Below, one piece after another: positions 62,748-64,000 of a stretch of 64,000 bases of DNA. Each line of letters starts with the position of its first letter. Within the stretch, counting starts at the first letter, position 1. The position numbers and the translations under genes are program-made. Under the pieces are notes generated by a model. It saw only the letters and a program-made list of their open reading frames with translations, was not told the origin of the DNA and ran no database searches. Location of the stretch: assembly GCA_052034625.1 (NCBI GenBank), contig JBPOII010000006.1, positions 208,045 through 272,044 of the forward strand, written 5' to 3'. Source of the DNA: JAVBLP01 sp052034625 (lineage in GTDB: Bacteria; Elusimicrobiota; Endomicrobiia; Endomicrobiales; Endomicrobiaceae).

Positions 62748-63278
62748 TTATATTTTCTCAACTTGTAAAAAATCAAGTTCAACCGGCGTAGGTCGGCCGA
62801 ATATTGTTACCATAACTTTCAGCTTGCCCCTTTCCTGATTGACCTCGTCTACAATTCCAATGAAATGCTTGAAAGGACCTTCAATAATACGCACATTCTC
62901 TTCTTTTTCAAAAGAAACCGCTGGTCTTGGTTTAGAAGCATCCGGATCAGCAATAGTGTTCAGAAGGCTCTCAACTTCTTCATGAGCCATCGGAACAGGT
63001 TTTACGCCGCCCAGAAAACCGGTAACACCTGCAGTATTTCGAACAAGCCAATAAGTATCATTATTTATTGTCATTTCAATAAAAACATAGCCTGGATAGA
63101 ATTTTCTCTTTTTTATTCTCTTCTTATTCTGTTTTACTTCTACAACCTCTTCGGTCGGAACAAGAATTTGCGATATAACTTCCTGCATGCCAAGATTGGC
63201 AACTGACATTTCCAGACTTTTTTTAACTTTATCTTCATGTCCGGAATATGTGTGTACAACATACCATTGGTTAGCCAT
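62748..63278 (-). CDS. nusG: Transcription factor NusG
   Basis: A 176-residue NusG with the NGN domain (WYVVHTYSGHEDKVKKSLE; PGYVFIEMTINNDTYWLVRN; GVTGFLGG) and the KOW domain (VRIIEGPFKHFIGIVDEVNQ). It joins RNA polymerase to the ribosome or to Rho. It lies 14 nt after secE. Confidence 0.97.
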   Translation of the reverse strand: MANQWYVVHTYSGHEDKVKKSLEMSVANLGMQEVISQILVPTEEVVEVKQNKKRIKKRKFYPGYVFIEMTINNDTYWLVRNTAGVTGFLGGVKPVPMAHEEVESLLNTIADPDASKPRPAVSFEKEENVRIIEGPFKHFIGIVDEVNQERGKLKVMVTIFGRPTPVELDFLQVEKI

Positions 63279-63292
63279 TTTTTACCTCAAGA

Positions 63293-63481
63293 CTATAGTA
63301 TACGTCCTATTATCGCGCCGAGCACAATATCAACTCCGCTGACAAAAAGCGACATAATAATAATAAATATAACAACCACTACAGTTGTCGCGAAAACTTC
63401 TTTTTTACCAAGCCATGTAACTTTTGTAAGTTCGTAATAAGCTTCCTTAAAAAATTGAATGGCTTTTTTAATAAAATTCAT
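63293..63481 (-). CDS. secE: Preprotein translocase subunit SecE
   Basis: A 62-residue protein with an amphipathic N-terminal helix (FFKEAYYELTKVTWLGKKEV) and one membrane helix (about residues 30-55). It clamps SecY in the Sec channel. The tRNA-Trp-secE-nusG order is widely conserved. Confidence 0.95.
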   Translation of the reverse strand: MNFIKKAIQFFKEAYYELTKVTWLGKKEVFATTVVVVIFIIIMSLFVSGVDIVLGAIIGRIL

Positions 63482-63518
63482 TTTAATTTACACCTTCACA
63501 ATTATTTATATTGAAAAG

Positions 63519-63589
63519 CGGGGGCAGATGGATTTGAACCACCAAAGCTGGTTTTGGAGACCAGCAGTTTACCGTTAGCTTATGCCCCC
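63519..63589 (-). tRNA. tRNA-Trp (anticodon CCA)
   Basis: A 71-nt cloverleaf on the minus strand. The acceptor is GGGGGCA/TGCCCCC with discriminator G. The anticodon stem CTGGT/ACCAG holds the loop CTCCAAA (anticodon CCA). The T-arm is GGTGG TTCAAAT CCATC. The D-arm is weak. CCA is not encoded at the 3' end. Confidence 0.96.
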
Positions 63590-63611
63590 AAGCCTCTCAT
63601 AAGAATATATC

Positions 63612-63767
63612 TTATTTAGTTTCTTTATGATCCGTACGCTTCCCGCAATTCTTACAGAATTTCTTCAATGCAAGCTTACCTTCAAGCTTTTTGCCTTTAT
63701 CAAAATAGTAATTCCTGTTTTTGCACACACTGCAAGCCATAGTTATAATAAATCTTTCACCAGCCAT
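63612..63767 (-). CDS. rpmG: Ribosomal protein L33
   Basis: A 51-residue bL33: it starts MAGERFIITMACSVCKNRNY and has KGKKLEGKLALKKFCKNCGK. The two CxxC pairs are the zinc-binding (C+) form. It lies between tuf and tRNA-Trp, its normal place. Confidence 0.96.
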   Translation of the reverse strand: MAGERFIITMACSVCKNRNYYFDKGKKLEGKLALKKFCKNCGKRTDHKETK

Positions 63768-63811
63768 CTTATTTAATTCTCCAATTCTTTAAACTTTACT
63801 CAATAAATCTA

Positions 63812-63844
63812 TCACAGTGAGCGACAAATAGCCGCTCACTGTGA
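63812..63844 (-). terminator. Hairpin after tuf
   Basis: CACAGTGAGCG (63813-63823) pairs perfectly with CGCTCACTGTG (63833-63843), plus one outer A-T pair. There is no T-run on the minus strand, so it may be a processing or stabilising hairpin that keeps tuf mRNA above its downstream genes. Confidence 0.6.
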
Positions 63845-63857
63845 ATTTATATCTTCT

Positions 63858-64000
63858 TTATTCTATAATTTCCGTTACAACTCCGGACCCTACTGTTCTG
63901 CCGCCTTCTCTTATCGCAAATCTCAGCTGCTTCTCCATCGCTACAGGCGTTATCAACTCTATGTCCATCGTTATATTGTCGCCAGGCATTACCATCTCTA
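63858..64000 (-). CDS. tuf: Elongation factor Tu, C-terminal end
   Basis: The last 47 residues of EF-Tu are in frame to the stop at 63858: VMPGDNITMDIELITPVAME, then KQLRFAIREGGRTVGSGVVT and EIIE. The start lies beyond the right edge. EF-Tu delivers aminoacyl-tRNA to the ribosome. The tuf-rpmG-trnW-secE order is the common one. Confidence 0.97.
   Translation of the reverse strand, partial: EMVMPGDNITMDIELITPVAMEKQLRFAIREGGRTVGSGVVTEIIE

Overview
The window is about 64 kb of AT-rich bacterial chromosome, packed almost entirely with genes on the minus strand (64 of 67 protein genes). The host is Gram-negative (didermic): it has a complete Tol-Pal set, an outer-membrane porin, a TolC-family protein, an autotransporter and OmpA-type lipoproteins. 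The gene style (small AT-rich genome, autotransporters, Elusimicrobium/Endomicrobium-like porin) makes me suspect the phylum Elusimicrobiota. That is an impression from memory, not a result.

Layout, left to right (transcription mostly runs right to left). 1-7.7 kb: a secreted ankyrin protein (cut by the window edge), a GT39 glycosyltransferase, a membrane-anchored PHP protein, and the Tol-Pal genes behind one good promoter. 7.7-18 kb: uvrA, nadB, a small HAMP protein, panC, panB, folK, dapB, dapA and lysA. 18-27.6 kb: a TPR protein, a patatin, a TolC-like protein, argH, then argG-argD-argB with an iron-sulphur-type nuclease, rsmD and yjbQ. 27.6-27.9 kb: tRNA-Ala followed by a GC-rich structured segment that repeats the last 26 nt of the tRNA. 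28-36 kb: the phosphate regulon phoB-phoR / porin-pstS-pstC-pstA-pstB-phoU with a candidate Pho box. 36-42.8 kb: heat-shock genes hrcA-grpE-dnaK and dnaJ under a CIRCE element, with two extra genes and a palindromic non-coding stretch between dnaK and dnaJ. 42.9-44 kb: a DUF3793-flavodoxin pair under a consensus promoter and a DtxR-like palindrome. 44-49.3 kb: hinT-rpsU-(nif3)-dnaG-rpoD. 49.4-50.5 kb: tcdA and a small membrane protein on the plus strand. 50.5-57.7 kb: rimP-nusA-infB-rbfA-nrnA-truB-ribF. 57.8-61.4 kb: a plus-strand lipoprotein hydrolase, an OmpA lipoprotein and an autotransporter. 61.5-64 kb: tuf-rpmG-tRNA-Trp-secE-nusG-rplK-rplA.

Most of the window is conserved housekeeping. 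I found no CRISPR array, transposase, phage gene or classical defence locus. The places most worth a second look are the RNA-like segment beside tRNA-Ala, the dnaK-dnaJ interval with its foreign-looking gene and palindrome, the iron-type operator over DUF3793-flavodoxin, the 5'-terminal terminator-like hairpin of the nusA operon, and the RsmD protein whose DPPY motif reads GPPY. All regulatory calls were made by eye.
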